Translations under genes and position numbers: made by a program | Shown: piece by piece, positions 16,301 through 25,184 of the stretch | Position numbering within the stretch: the stretch's first letter is position 1 | Layout: every line of letters starts with the position of its first letter | Notes under the pieces: generated by a model | Told to the model about the DNA's origin: nothing | Seen by the model: only the letters and a program-made list of their open reading frames with translations | Database searches by the model: none | NCBI RefSeq assembly: GCF_028687955.1 | Contig: NZ_JAQTZC010000012.1 | Span: 1-41,594, forward strand | Length of the DNA: 41,594 nucleotides | Source: Acidocella sp. | GTDB lineage: Bacteria; Pseudomonadota; Alphaproteobacteria; Acetobacterales; Acetobacteraceae | Reading direction: 5' to 3'

Positions 16301-17524
16301 TCAAGTCTCAGACGGCACGGCCATGGAGACATTGCGCGCCTCCGGGCCGAAGAGCATCATCAAGATGAGCACCACCGCGACGCTGCCCGCCACAAGCATC
16401 AGCGCGTAGCCGTAGTCGCCGCCGTTCCGCATCGCGATGCCAACCTGGAGCGGCGCATTCACCGAGGCGATGAAATTGCCCAGCTGATAGATAAAGCCGG
16501 GAAAAGTGCCGCGGATTTCCGCCGGGGACAGCTCGTTGAGATGCACCGGCACCACCCCCCAAGCTCCTTGCACGGCAAACTGCATGAGGAACGCGGCGAT
16601 GCCGACTTCCAACGCCGATGTGCCCTCCGCCCAGAAATACAGCACCAGCAGCGAAAGCACGCAGGCGCCGATGATCGCGTAGCGCCGGCCGATCTGCTGG
16701 CTGAGCCAGCCGAATGCAATACCGCCCAGAATCGCGCCCAGGTTATAGAGCAGCACAATATCAGTGAGCGTGGCATGGTTGAAATGCATCTGCTTGGCCA
16801 GGAACAGCTTGGGATAAATATCCTGCGTGCCGTGCGAGAAGAAATTGAACGCCGTCATCATCACCACGCCGTAAACCGCGAGCTTGGTGTTCTTGCGCAG
16901 CACATCCCAGATGGAGATTTTCGGCCCGGTCTTGATCTTGTTGAAGGCGGGACTTTCCTCAATCTGGCTGTTGATGAAGAAAATCAGCAATGCCGGCACG
17001 GCGCCGGCGAAAAACATCCCGCGCCAGCCAAGGGAATGATACGCAAAACCAAACAGCAGCGTGGCGAGGAAATAGCCGGAGGGATACCCCGCCTGCAACA
17101 GACCCGAAACCCAGCCGCGCCAGCGCTGGGGGATCGTCTCCATCGCCAACGAGCTGCCAACGCCCCACTCCCCGCCCATCGCCACGCCAAACAAAGTGCG
17201 AATTGCGAGGAAGGAGGCAAAGGACCAGGCAAAGCCGCTGGCCGCCTCAAACAGGGAGTAGAGGAAGATGACCAGCATCAGCACCGGCTTGCGTCCATAT
17301 TTATCGGCAAGACGGCCGAAGATGAAGGCGCCCACCGCGCGGGTCGCGAGGGTCAGCGTGATCGCCAGGGTGATGGACGTGACCGATACGCCAAAGGTCT
17401 TGGCCACATCGTCAAATGTGAAAATCAGAATGAAAAAGTCGAACGCATCGAGCGTCCATCCCAGATATGCCGCCATAACGACATTACGGGCTCGCCGGAA
17501 ATCTTTTTGTACGCTCGCCGGCAT
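16301..17524 (-). CDS. MFS transporter, sialate/lactate:H+ symporter-like
   Basis: A 407-residue twelve-helix major facilitator of the sugar-phosphate/metabolite type, closest in feel to the SHS family (NanT sialate and Jen1 lactate/pyruvate permeases). Seen directly: WTLDAFDFFIL in helix 1, GRLADKYGRKP in loop 2-3, a GVGSSLAMETIPQRWRG segment in loop 4-5, and WLSQQIGRRYA in the second half. The start is ATG 17524 preceded by GGGGAAAG; the ORF-track extension of 42 residues has no similarity. A monocarboxylate is a reasonable substrate guess, not shown. It is transcribed alone, downstream of a tRNA gene. Confidence 0.8.
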   Translation of the reverse strand: MPASVQKDFRRARNVVMAAYLGWTLDAFDFFILIFTFDDVAKTFGVSVTSITLAITLTLATRAVGAFIFGRLADKYGRKPVLMLVIFLYSLFEAASGFAWSFASFLAIRTLFGVAMGGEWGVGSSLAMETIPQRWRGWVSGLLQAGYPSGYFLATLLFGFAYHSLGWRGMFFAGAVPALLIFFINSQIEESPAFNKIKTGPKISIWDVLRKNTKLAVYGVVMMTAFNFFSHGTQDIYPKLFLAKQMHFNHATLTDIVLLYNLGAILGGIAFGWLSQQIGRRYAIIGACVLSLLVLYFWAEGTSALEVGIAAFLMQFAVQGAWGVVPVHLNELSPAEIRGTFPGFIYQLGNFIASVNAPLQVGIAMRNGGDYGYALMLVAGSVAVVLILMMLFGPEARNVSMAVPSET

Positions 17525-17695
17525 GCTTTCCCCATCGGATGTTTTCCATTCAGCGGAATGGAGGCGGATGAATAGTTGCATGGGATCTGGCACCGGCACA
17601 ACGCCCCGGCGCACAAACCCGCCCGGCAAAAAAAGAGCCCTGTGGGACACCGGCAGCGACCGCGATGTAATTGAATTTTACGGGACCATTCAAAA

Positions 17696-17773
17696 TGGTC
17701 GGAGTGAGAGGATTCGAACCTCCGGCCCCTGCGTTCCGAACACAGTACTCTAACCAGGCTGAGCTACACTCCG
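17696..17773 (-). tRNA. tRNA-Pro(CGG)
   Basis: 78 nt with encoded CCA. The acceptor arms CGGAGTG / CACTCCG pair fully with discriminator A; the anticodon stem CTGTG/CGCAG closes the loop TTCGGAA, anticodon CGG, reading CCG; the T-arm GGTTCGAATCC is standard. It is the second proline isoacceptor within 3.4 kb. Confidence 0.95.
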
Positions 17774-17941
17774 TCGCGAGACCCTATAGCTGAACCCGCC
17801 CCCCTACCGCAAGATGCCCGGCGAAGAAGAATCCAGATGGCAGAAACTGACGAAAAACTTCATGTTTTCAATCTGTCGTGGACAAAACCGGAGATTTCAC
17901 GCTAAGTGCGCGCGCAAACCTTGTGGTCAGCAACCTGTATC

Positions 17942-18748
17942 ATGTGCGTGAACTGCCTGAGCCGACGCCGCCTTGCCCAACTCGCTTTTGGCCTCACCGC
18001 CGGGGCGCTGGCCGGCGGCATGCCCGCGCGCGCTGCAATCCGCGCGCCGCATGTCCTGCCATTGGTGATGCTCGACCCCGGCCATGGCGGGCACGACCCT
18101 GGGGCCATCGCCCCTGACGGCGTGTTCGAGAAGACCATCACCCTGGCCACCGGACTGGCCCTGCATAAAAACCTGCTCGCCACCCGGCGGTATCGCGTGA
18201 GGATGACCCGCATGCGCGACGTGTTCATCCCGCTGGAGCAGCGTGTCGCGGACGCGGTGGCGGCCAAGGCCGATCTGTTCCTGTCCCTGCATTGCGACCA
18301 CTTGGCCAACCCCAGCCTGCGCGGCGCCTCGATCTTCACGCTTTCCAACACCGCCTCAGACAAGCTGGCGGCCAGCATCGCCCATGACGAAAACAGCGCC
18401 GACGCGGCGGGAACGCCCATGGCCGGGGTTTCTCCACAGGTAGCGGGAATCCTGGCCAGCCTGGAGTCGCGCGCGACCAAGCTCGGCTCGGCAACCTTCT
18501 CGCGGGATCTGGCCACCTCGTTCCGCGGCGTGATCCCGCTGTTGCCGGACCCGCAGCGCAGCGCCAATTTTGCGGTGCTGCGCGACCCCTCCACCCCGAG
18601 CACCCTGCTGGAAATGGGCTGCCTCACCAATCCGCTGGACGAGACCCGTTTGCGCAACCCCTTGCAGCGCGCGCTTCTGGTCCGGCGGATCACAGACGCC
18701 ATCGACACGTATTTTGTGCATTTCGCCGGCCGGCGGGTGGCCGGTTAA
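17942..18748 (+). CDS. N-acetylmuramoyl-L-alanine amidase (Amidase_3), Tat-exported
   Basis: Cleaves the bond between MurNAc and the stem peptide during cell separation, in the periplasm. A twin-arginine signal is visible (SRRRLAQLAFGLTAGALA, with an ARA cleavage site). The zinc-hydrolase domain follows with LDPGHGGHDPGA (first His), the Glu of VFEKTITL, SLHCDH (second His) and the catalytic Glu in LLEMGCLTNPLDE. The 268-residue length from ATG 17942 fits a catalytic domain without an AMIN domain. GTG/TTG starts upstream would only lengthen the n-region. It lies 92 bp ahead of mrcA; this pairing is common in alphaproteobacteria. Confidence 0.9.
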   Translation: MCVNCLSRRRLAQLAFGLTAGALAGGMPARAAIRAPHVLPLVMLDPGHGGHDPGAIAPDGVFEKTITLATGLALHKNLLATRRYRVRMTRMRDVFIPLEQRVADAVAAKADLFLSLHCDHLANPSLRGASIFTLSNTASDKLAASIAHDENSADAAGTPMAGVSPQVAGILASLESRATKLGSATFSRDLATSFRGVIPLLPDPQRSANFAVLRDPSTPSTLLEMGCLTNPLDETRLRNPLQRALLVRRITDAIDTYFVHFAGRRVAG

Positions 18749-18840
18749 CGGCTTGCCCGCGCAATGGCAGGTAAATTGTTGCGGCAATTTTATTCAAAGC
18801 ATCCTCGCAGGCGCGAAACTGGAGTGCTAAGGAGCCGCCT

Positions 18841-21417
18841 ATGCCCGACTCAAGAGATTCCTTCAGCGCCGGTGAACGCTTAAGCCCAGCCCGCCGAGAG
18901 CCGCCGCGCAAGCCGCCGCGCAAGCCCGCCCCCCCGCGCGGCGCAGGCAAAGGCCCGCAAAAACCAGGTCTTTTCCGCCGGGTCATCCGCTTCTTCGTCA
19001 CCAGCCTGTACCGCCTGGTATTTTTGGGCGCCGTTGCCGCCGTGATCGCCGGGGTAGGCGCCTTTCTCGTGTTCAGCGCCGGGCTGCCCAGCGTCGAGGC
19101 CCTGAAAACCTACACCCCGCCGCTGGAAAGCCGCGTCTATTCGGATGATTTCCATCTCATCTCGGAAATCGGCGGGCAGCATTGCATTTATGTGCCTTAC
19201 GACCAGATCCCGCCGTTGGTGGCGCAGGCGTTCATTTCCGCCGAGGACCGGATGTTCTGGGTGGAACCGGGGGTCAACCCGCTTGCGATCATGCGCGCGG
19301 CGCTCACTGACATCGCCCGCATGGGCAGCGGGCGCCGCCCGCAGGGGGCCTCCACCATCACCGAGCAGGTGGTGAAGAACATGCTCCTCGACAACCACAT
19401 CACCTTTGCCACCAAAATCAAGGAAGTGCTGCTGGCGATGCGCGTGAGCCAGGTGATGACCAAGCAGCAGGTCATCACGCTCTACCTCAACGAGGTTGAC
19501 CTCGGCCACAACACCTTTGGCATCGCCGCCGCGGCGCAAACCTATTTCAACAAGCCCCTGAGCCAGCTCGACATCGCGCAGGCGGCCTCACTGGCGGCCT
19601 TGCCCAAGGCGCCGACCAATTACGACCCCTTCTTCCACCCGCAGGACGCGCTGACCCGGCGCAATTTCATCATCGGACGCATGCTGGCGGATGGCGCCAT
19701 CACCCAGGCCCAAGCTGACGCCGCCACCGCCGAGCCGCTGCTGCCCCATGCCGGCGGCGCCGCTCCGGCCGCCAGCGGCGGCGACGGCTACTTCGCGGAC
19801 GCCGTGAAAGCCGACCTCACGCAGCGCTTTGGCGCCGATGCGGTGAACCAGGGCGGGTTGATCGTGCATACCAGCATGGACCAGACCCTGCAGACCGCCG
19901 CCACCACGGCGGTGCGCAACGGGCTGGAGCATTACGACCGCATTTACGGCGGATGGCACGGGCTTGTGGCCCATGTGGATGACCCCGCCCTGGCGACTAA
20001 CTGGCGGACGGATCTGGCCAAACAGGCAATACCGCCGGGCATGCGCCACAACTGGCGGCTTGGCATCGTGCTGGCGGCGGATGGCGGCGCGGCCCGCGTC
20101 GGCTTTGCCGATCCGCTCAGCAACACGGCCAGAACCGGCACATTGCCCCTGCAAAACATGCGCTGGACACATACCAGCAATGTCGCTAGCATTCTGCACC
20201 CTGGGGACATCATCATGGTCTCCGGCGGCAAGACTCTGGCGCTGGAACAAATCCCCAATGTCCAGGGCGCGTTGATCTCCATGGACCCGCGCACCGGGCG
20301 CGTGCTCGCCATGGTCGGCGGTTGGAGCCACGACATCAGCCCCTTCAACCGGGTAATCCAGGCGCAGCGCCAGCCCGGCTCCTCGGTGAAGCCGCTGGTC
20401 TACCTCACCGCCATGGAGCAGGGCTTGCAGCCCGATGCCCCGGTGCTGGATGCCCCCTTCGTGCAGCAAATGTCCAACGGCACCACCTACCGCCCCGGCA
20501 ACTACGAAGACAGTTTCCAGGGTCCGGTGCCCATTTTCCATGCGCTGGAGCAATCGCTCAACCTCGCCACCCTGCATCTGGCCCGCCAAATCGGCCTGGA
20601 TAACATCGCGCAAACCTTCCAGAGCTTCGGCATCATCGACCAGATGCCCCCCTATTACCCCTCCGCGATCGGCGCGATCGACACCACCCTGTGGAAAATG
20701 GCAGCCGCCTACGCCACGCTCGATGAATACGGCCGGCAGGTGCAGCCTTCGCTGATTGACAGTGTCACCGGCCCGGACGGCAAGGTGCTCTACCAGGCGC
20801 AAAACCAAAGCTGCGACAACTGCATGAACGGCGACCCCTCGCAGCCGCCCATCGTCGACTATTCCGGCGCGCAGCTGGCTGATCCTGATTCAGTGTTTCA
20901 GATGCTCACCATGATGAAAGGCGTGGTGCTGCGCGGCACCGGCGTCCCCGCCGTGGAGGGGATAAGCCAGCCGGTGGCCGGCAAAACCGGCACCACGAAT
21001 AATTTCAACGACGCATGGTTCATCGGCTTTACCCCCGGCGTGCTCACCGGCTGCTGGGTTGGCTACGACACCCCAGCCAGCCTGGGCAACAACCAGACCG
21101 GCGGCAATGTCTGCGGGCCTATCTGGAACGAATACATGAAGGTGGCCCTCGCCAACCAACCGGATATGGACTTCCCCGCCCCCGCCGGCATGACCCTGCA
21201 ACAAGTGCCCGAGCCTGACGGCACCATGGTGAGCGAAGCCTTCAAACCCGGGCAGACCCCCGGCGCCCAGGCGAACAATAGCCTGCTCGGCGGCACCGAT
21301 AACCTTACCCCCGCCACACCCGGAGCGCCGGGAACACCCGCAACGCCAGCCGCGCCGGGTGCGCCCGCCGCGCCCGTGCCCTCGGCCATCGATAAATCCC
21401 TCGGCGGATTATATTAA
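18841..21417 (+). CDS. mrcA: Penicillin-binding protein 1A (transglycosylase/transpeptidase)
   Basis: A bifunctional class A PBP that polymerises and crosslinks peptidoglycan. After a basic proline-rich cytoplasmic start (17-45) and one membrane anchor (about 50-80), the GT51 domain shows SAEDRMFW (Glu135 catalytic) and RRPQGASTITEQVVKNMLL. The transpeptidase domain has SSVK (Ser514, Lys517), SLN (572-574) and KTGTT (715-719). The first GT51 motif is normally EDxxFxxHxG; here the His position is Glu (FWVEPG). The C-terminus is a Pro/Ala/Gly/Thr-rich tail. AAGGAG precedes the ATG. 858 residues is normal for the alphaproteobacterial type. Confidence 0.95.
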   Translation: MPDSRDSFSAGERLSPARREPPRKPPRKPAPPRGAGKGPQKPGLFRRVIRFFVTSLYRLVFLGAVAAVIAGVGAFLVFSAGLPSVEALKTYTPPLESRVYSDDFHLISEIGGQHCIYVPYDQIPPLVAQAFISAEDRMFWVEPGVNPLAIMRAALTDIARMGSGRRPQGASTITEQVVKNMLLDNHITFATKIKEVLLAMRVSQVMTKQQVITLYLNEVDLGHNTFGIAAAAQTYFNKPLSQLDIAQAASLAALPKAPTNYDPFFHPQDALTRRNFIIGRMLADGAITQAQADAATAEPLLPHAGGAAPAASGGDGYFADAVKADLTQRFGADAVNQGGLIVHTSMDQTLQTAATTAVRNGLEHYDRIYGGWHGLVAHVDDPALATNWRTDLAKQAIPPGMRHNWRLGIVLAADGGAARVGFADPLSNTARTGTLPLQNMRWTHTSNVASILHPGDIIMVSGGKTLALEQIPNVQGALISMDPRTGRVLAMVGGWSHDISPFNRVIQAQRQPGSSVKPLVYLTAMEQGLQPDAPVLDAPFVQQMSNGTTYRPGNYEDSFQGPVPIFHALEQSLNLATLHLARQIGLDNIAQTFQSFGIIDQMPPYYPSAIGAIDTTLWKMAAAYATLDEYGRQVQPSLIDSVTGPDGKVLYQAQNQSCDNCMNGDPSQPPIVDYSGAQLADPDSVFQMLTMMKGVVLRGTGVPAVEGISQPVAGKTGTTNNFNDAWFIGFTPGVLTGCWVGYDTPASLGNNQTGGNVCGPIWNEYMKVALANQPDMDFPAPAGMTLQQVPEPDGTMVSEAFKPGQTPGAQANNSLLGGTDNLTPATPGAPGTPATPAAPGAPAAPVPSAIDKSLGGLY

Positions 21418-21473
21418 AAGCAGCTCAATATTTTCCGCCGATGCAGCCCCTGCGCCAACTGAGAGCCTCCGCC

Positions 21474-21896
21474 ATGTCCGTCACCATCTACCACAACCCC
21501 GCCTGCGGCACCTCGCGCAACACGCTGGCGATGATCCGCAACGCCGGTATCGAACCCGTCGTAATCGAATACCTGAAAACCCCGCCCAGCCGCGCGGAAC
21601 TGGCGGTTCTGGCCGAACAGGCGGGCGGCGCGCGCGCGCTGCTGCGCGAGAAGGAACCACGCGCCGCCGAGCTTGGCCTCAACGCCCATGTGGCCGATGA
21701 CACGATTCTTGACGCCATCGCCGCGCACCCGCGCCTGCTCAACCGCCCGGTGGTTGTGACCGCCAAGGGCACCAGAAGCTGCCGCCCGTCAGAGCTGGTT
21801 CTGGAACTGCTAACCGCCCCGCAGCAAGGCGCCTTCACGAAGGAGGACGGGCAAGCCGTGGTGGATGCCACCGGCCGGCGCATCGGAAAGGAATAA
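21474..21896 (+). CDS. arsC: ArsC-family reductase (glutaredoxin-coupled arsenate reductase type)
   Basis: A 140-residue thioredoxin-fold protein of the ArsC/Spx/YffB family. The N-terminus MSVTIYHNPACGTSRNTL carries the single catalytic Cys in the NPxCGTSRN loop. Arg residues in ALLREKEPR and LLNRPVVV, followed by TRSCRP, fit the arsenate-binding Arg set, so true arsenate reductase is likely. The ORF track begins at 21441; ATG 21474 matches the family start. No other ars genes lie nearby, so it may be a lone gene, perhaps with another redox role. Confidence 0.85.
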   Translation: MSVTIYHNPACGTSRNTLAMIRNAGIEPVVIEYLKTPPSRAELAVLAEQAGGARALLREKEPRAAELGLNAHVADDTILDAIAAHPRLLNRPVVVTAKGTRSCRPSELVLELLTAPQQGAFTKEDGQAVVDATGRRIGKE

Positions 21897-22172
21897 TTTT
21901 TCGAGCGTTACCCTGCGCGCCGGTGGCGCTGATCATCATGAAATTGTAACGGCTGATGCTTCCGGCCTACGGCGGCGCGGATGCCCTTGCCCGCACCCTG
22001 CACCGCCTCGGGCCGCCCTCGCGCACGGCATAGTTGCTCATTTTGGTGCGCCTGTCCGGTTTGCAAGAGCGGCGATCTGCCACCGGCCAAGAATCATCGC
22101 GCGGCTTGCGCCCCTCCCCTTCATCCAGGTCTGTTTCGGCGGGCCTGTTGGCGCAACCGGCGGCGCGGCACC
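21897..22172. other. Non-coding gap between arsC and the moaB remnant
   Basis: About 276 bp. I see no conserved gene, tRNA or strong hairpin. Short ORFs run through it in several frames without recognisable domains. It sits directly after the 3' end of the decayed moaB and may be degraded coding DNA. Confidence 0.5.
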
Positions 22173-22450
22173 TTAACCCGGCAGATGTTCCTTCAGCCAC
22201 GGCATCAGCTCCACCAAATTGCAGGGGCGATGGCGCGAATCCAGATGGTAGCGCAAAATATCGTCCCAGCCGTCCTTCACCGCGCCTGTGCTGCCGGGCC
22301 GTGCGAACAGATAAGTGCCGCTTGCCACCCCGCCCAGCGCGCGGCCAGCGTGCTGCCTGAGGTGTCGTTCGCCGCTGTGCGGGTGTCCGAAATGGTGGCC
22401 ACCGCAATGTGCATGGGGAGAAAAACACGGCTCTCGTCCATCCCGGCCAT
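22173..22450 (-). pseudogene. moaB: moaB remnant with large internal deletion
   Basis: MoaB/Mog-type proteins adenylylate molybdopterin during molybdenum cofactor synthesis. From ATG 22450 the minus strand reads MAGMDESRVFLPMHIAVATI then SDTRTAANDTSGSTLAAR, the MoaB N-terminus including SDTR and DTSG. It then jumps near 22325-22335 into another frame that reads GVASGTYLFARPGSTGAVKD then GWDDILRYHLDSRHRPCN up to the stop at 22173, the MoaB C-terminus. The total of 278 bp is not a multiple of three, and about 90 residues of the core, including the TTGGTG-type binding loop, are missing. The ATG lies 3 bp after the lytic transglycosylase stop, so it was the last gene of that operon. Confidence 0.8.
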
Positions 22451-22453
22451 GCC

Positions 22454-24097
22454 TCAGTTTGCCGATGCGGTATAAAAGTTCTGGTTCAACGTGGGAAAAT
22501 CCCCTTCCGCCAGCTGGTCCAGGCTCTCCGGCTTCAGCCCGATCTCTTCGGCATACAGCCAGCTGTCAGCCATCACCTGGCGCACGAAGCGGCGGGTCTC
22601 ATCGTTGGGAATGGTCTCGATGAAGAGCAGCGGGTCGCCTTCATCCTGCGAGGTCCACCCGGCGACGGCATTCGGCCCGGCATTGTAGCTGGCCAGAATC
22701 GCCAGCAGATTGCCCTTAATCCCCGGCTGCGCACCCAGATAGCGGATATACCCCTGCCCCAGGGCAAGATTAGCCGAAGGATCGTCCAGCGAGCCGCTCA
22801 CCCCCTCCTGCCGGCGGACATAAGAAGCCGTGACCGGCATAAGCTGCATCAGCCCGCGCGCGCCGCAGCGCGAAACAGCCGTCTCGTTGAAGCCCGATTC
22901 CGTGCGCGCCACCGCATAGACCAGCGCCGGGTCAACCGTGAAGCCGCCATCCGGGTGCAGGGCCGGCAGCGGCAGGCGCGCGCCCGCGATCTCATCAACC
23001 GGGTTTGGCAGCTGGCTGGCGATGGCGATGGTCACATCCACTAGCCCGGCGCGGGCGGCCACCGCCATCACGGCCCGGCCGAGGGCCGGGTTGGCCTGAA
23101 TCTGCGGCCAGAGCGCGCGCAACGCCACCGCCGCCTGGTCGTCCGCGCCAATCTGCAACAAGGCGAAGGCCAGATGCCCGTCAGGGGTGGCGTCCACAGC
23201 GGTGATATCGGCTTCCGTCAGCGTCGCGGCAATGCCGGTGGGGCCAAAGCCCTGGCCCAGCAGGCGCCCGGCCAGCATGCCGTAGAACGTATCGCCCGAC
23301 CAGGCCGCCTGATGCAGCCAGTTGAGATAGGCCTCCGGCTGCTGCATCCGCAGCGCGGCGCGGGCCGCCCAGAACTGGCTGGCGGCGCGCTCGTCACTGG
23401 AAATTCCGGCCATTGCGGCCGAGCTGTCAAAAGCCGAGGCGGCGGCGCTCAGGTCACCCTTTTCCCAAGCCTGGATACCGGACATGAACTGACGGTGCCA
23501 GCTGTAGCTGTCCGGCGCGGCGACGGGGCGTGCCGCGGCGCCCGCGGTAGTTGTGGCCTCTGGCAGCAGCGCGACCACGGGGGCCGGGGGCATCTGGTCC
23601 GCGCGCAGTTTGTGCCGCATCAGCGCGTAAATATCCGGCGCCTCCGGCTGGCTGCTGTATTGCGCGTACCAGGCCAGCAGCTCAGCCGGCTTGGTGATAT
23701 AATTATTGCTCAGATACCGCTGCGCCAGAACCGGCCCCACCAAAGTGGAATCATCCAACCGGCTGATCAACCGGTCCGCTTCGCTGAACGCTCCGGCCGA
23801 TTGGGCCGCGAGAATACGCTGATACATCGCCACGGCGCTCGGCGGCAGCGGCTCAGGCAGTACGATTTCAACGTCAGGAGAAGGGGCGTTACGCGGCACC
23901 GCATAAGCGACAGTCTCCCCGCCTGTTGCGCTGGCGGGCGCTGAGGGGGGCGGCATCGGTCCCGTACCTTGTCCCCAATCAGAGGACTTCGCCGCCGCAC
24001 TCGTGGGGACCACGAGCCCGAGGGCAAAAACTGACACCGTGACCAAAGCGAGCCGGGTGACGTTCAGGCGGGAGAGCATGTTGAGGGCTCCTCGCAT
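22454..24097 (-). CDS. Lytic murein transglycosylase (Slt70-like)
   Basis: A 547-residue periplasmic enzyme that cleaves peptidoglycan glycan strands to give 1,6-anhydro ends. A signal peptide is visible (VTRLALVTVSVFALGLVV..SAAA). A helical repeat region (about 80-380) resembles the Slt70 superhelix, and a C-terminal SLT domain carries YAVARTESGFNETAVS, with the catalytic Glu in ESGF, then GARGLMQLMPVTA and AILASYNAGPNAV. ATG 24097 (GGGAG 7 nt away) and ATG 24079 (GAGGAG 8 nt away) are both plausible starts. It follows the uracil-DNA glycosylase gene by about 138 bp and directly precedes the broken moaB. Confidence 0.9.
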   Translation of the reverse strand: MRGALNMLSRLNVTRLALVTVSVFALGLVVPTSAAAKSSDWGQGTGPMPPPSAPASATGGETVAYAVPRNAPSPDVEIVLPEPLPPSAVAMYQRILAAQSAGAFSEADRLISRLDDSTLVGPVLAQRYLSNNYITKPAELLAWYAQYSSQPEAPDIYALMRHKLRADQMPPAPVVALLPEATTTAGAAARPVAAPDSYSWHRQFMSGIQAWEKGDLSAAASAFDSSAAMAGISSDERAASQFWAARAALRMQQPEAYLNWLHQAAWSGDTFYGMLAGRLLGQGFGPTGIAATLTEADITAVDATPDGHLAFALLQIGADDQAAVALRALWPQIQANPALGRAVMAVAARAGLVDVTIAIASQLPNPVDEIAGARLPLPALHPDGGFTVDPALVYAVARTESGFNETAVSRCGARGLMQLMPVTASYVRRQEGVSGSLDDPSANLALGQGYIRYLGAQPGIKGNLLAILASYNAGPNAVAGWTSQDEGDPLLFIETIPNDETRRFVRQVMADSWLYAEEIGLKPESLDQLAEGDFPTLNQNFYTASAN

Positions 24098-24208
24098 GGG
24101 AAAACTCCCTACACAGTCACCCCCTGTGACGCAAGGCCTACCGGCGAGACAATTCTCATGGAACGAGACGTTTTTAGCAGTTTCCTGGCGTTACACCCCA
24201 ACTCTCAG

Positions 24209-24224
24209 ATCACGATTTCGTGAT
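24209..24224. repeat. Short inverted repeat upstream of the lytic transglycosylase gene
   Basis: ATCACGA-tt-TCGTGAT is a 7-bp inverted repeat about 12 bp after the uracil-DNA glycosylase stop and 110 bp before the transglycosylase start. It could be an operator or a weak terminator; no T tract follows. Confidence 0.4.
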
Positions 24225-24235
24225 ATTAGCGCAAA

Positions 24236-25045
24236 TTAACCCTGGGTGGACAGCAATTCCAGAAATTCGCGCAGCTGCAACAAGTCCCGCCACGCCTCTG
24301 ATTTGGCCGCAGGCATGCGCAGCAAATACGCCGGATGGTAGCTCGGCAGGCACGGAATCGGCGCCGCCAGACCCGGTATTTCCACCTGCAGCCATGCGCC
24401 GCGCAGCCGCCTTATCCCCAGTCCACGCTCCGGCTCCGGCAGCACCGCCCTGGCCGCCACCGCGCCCAGCAACAGCAGCGCGCGCGGCCGCACCAGGGCG
24501 ATATGGCGTAGCAGGAACGGGAGGCAAACACCCACCTCGGCCTCAGTTGGCGGCCGGTCGCCCGGCGGGCGCCACGGTACGGTGTTGAGAATGCGCACCG
24601 TGGCGCGGTCCAGCCCGATGCTGCCCAGCATTTTATCCAACAGTTGCCCCGATGGTCCCACAAACGGCCTGCCCGCGCGGTCTTCCTCCGCGCCAGGCGC
24701 CTCACCCACCACCATCAGCCGCGCATCCGCCGCGCCATCGGCGAAAACCAATTGCGTCGCGGTATCGCGCAGGGCGCAGCCAGTAAATCCCGCCAGGGCG
24801 GCCTGCAAGGCTTCCAGACTCTCGCAACTCTCCGCCACTTTCGCGGCCTGCGCTGGTCCGGCGGGCAACACCGTGGCATGGCGCGCAACATGGCGCGGGG
24901 CATGATGAGCCCGCCCCGCCTGCACGGGAGCACTGGCCGCGGCGGCGGGCGCGGCCACACGCCTGTCCTGCGGCGCATCCAGCAGCGCCTCGTCAGCCCC
25001 CCACTCCACTTGCAGGCGCAGCGCCTCGATCAAATCCATATCCAT
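24236..25045 (-). CDS. Uracil-DNA glycosylase, family 4-like
   Basis: A 269-residue DNA repair protein that removes uracil from DNA. Motif 1 GEAPGAEEDRAGRPFVG, the following SGQLLDKML and motif 2 SYHPAYLLR are clear. Family 4 enzymes usually hold a [4Fe-4S] cluster on four Cys. Here the first pair is reduced to FTGC and the third site is NTVPWRPPGDR (Trp where NxxxCRPP is usual), leaving one or two of the four, so a cluster is unlikely. The N-terminal ~90 residues are Ala-rich and poorly conserved. The start is ATG 25045 about 10 nt after GGGAGGT; a second ATG at 25039 is possible. Divergent from the ETF-QO gene. Confidence 0.85.
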   Translation of the reverse strand: MDMDLIEALRLQVEWGADEALLDAPQDRRVAAPAAAASAPVQAGRAHHAPRHVARHATVLPAGPAQAAKVAESCESLEALQAALAGFTGCALRDTATQLVFADGAADARLMVVGEAPGAEEDRAGRPFVGPSGQLLDKMLGSIGLDRATVRILNTVPWRPPGDRPPTEAEVGVCLPFLLRHIALVRPRALLLLGAVAARAVLPEPERGLGIRRLRGAWLQVEIPGLAAPIPCLPSYHPAYLLRMPAAKSEAWRDLLQLREFLELLSTQG

Positions 25046-25127
25046 ACTTAACCATACCTCCCGCGATTGAAATAACCGCCAATATGATTTTAACCCTTTA
25101 CCCAGCCAGCGGCCGCATGGCCGAGAC

Positions 25128-25157
25128 TTTACGCAAGCTAACAAGTTTCCTTATACG
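25128..25157 (+). promoter_or_regulatory. Putative sigma-70 promoter of the ETF-QO gene
   Basis: TTTACG (25128-25133) and TATACG (25152-25157) with an 18-nt spacer lie about 30 bp ahead of the start codon, which has AGGAGGTAACGAG just before it. Moderate match only. Confidence 0.35.
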
Positions 25158-25184
25158 ACTCCCAGCACAACAGGAGGTAACGAG

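Noticed and set aside
16023-16304. 93-aa and 69-aa minus-strand ORFs between the fnr-type gene and MFS
   Set aside because: No family, no ribosome-binding site, cover the FNR box and a terminator-like hairpin.
19588-20808. 406-aa minus-strand ORF
   Set aside because: Antisense to mrcA, which has all catalytic motifs.
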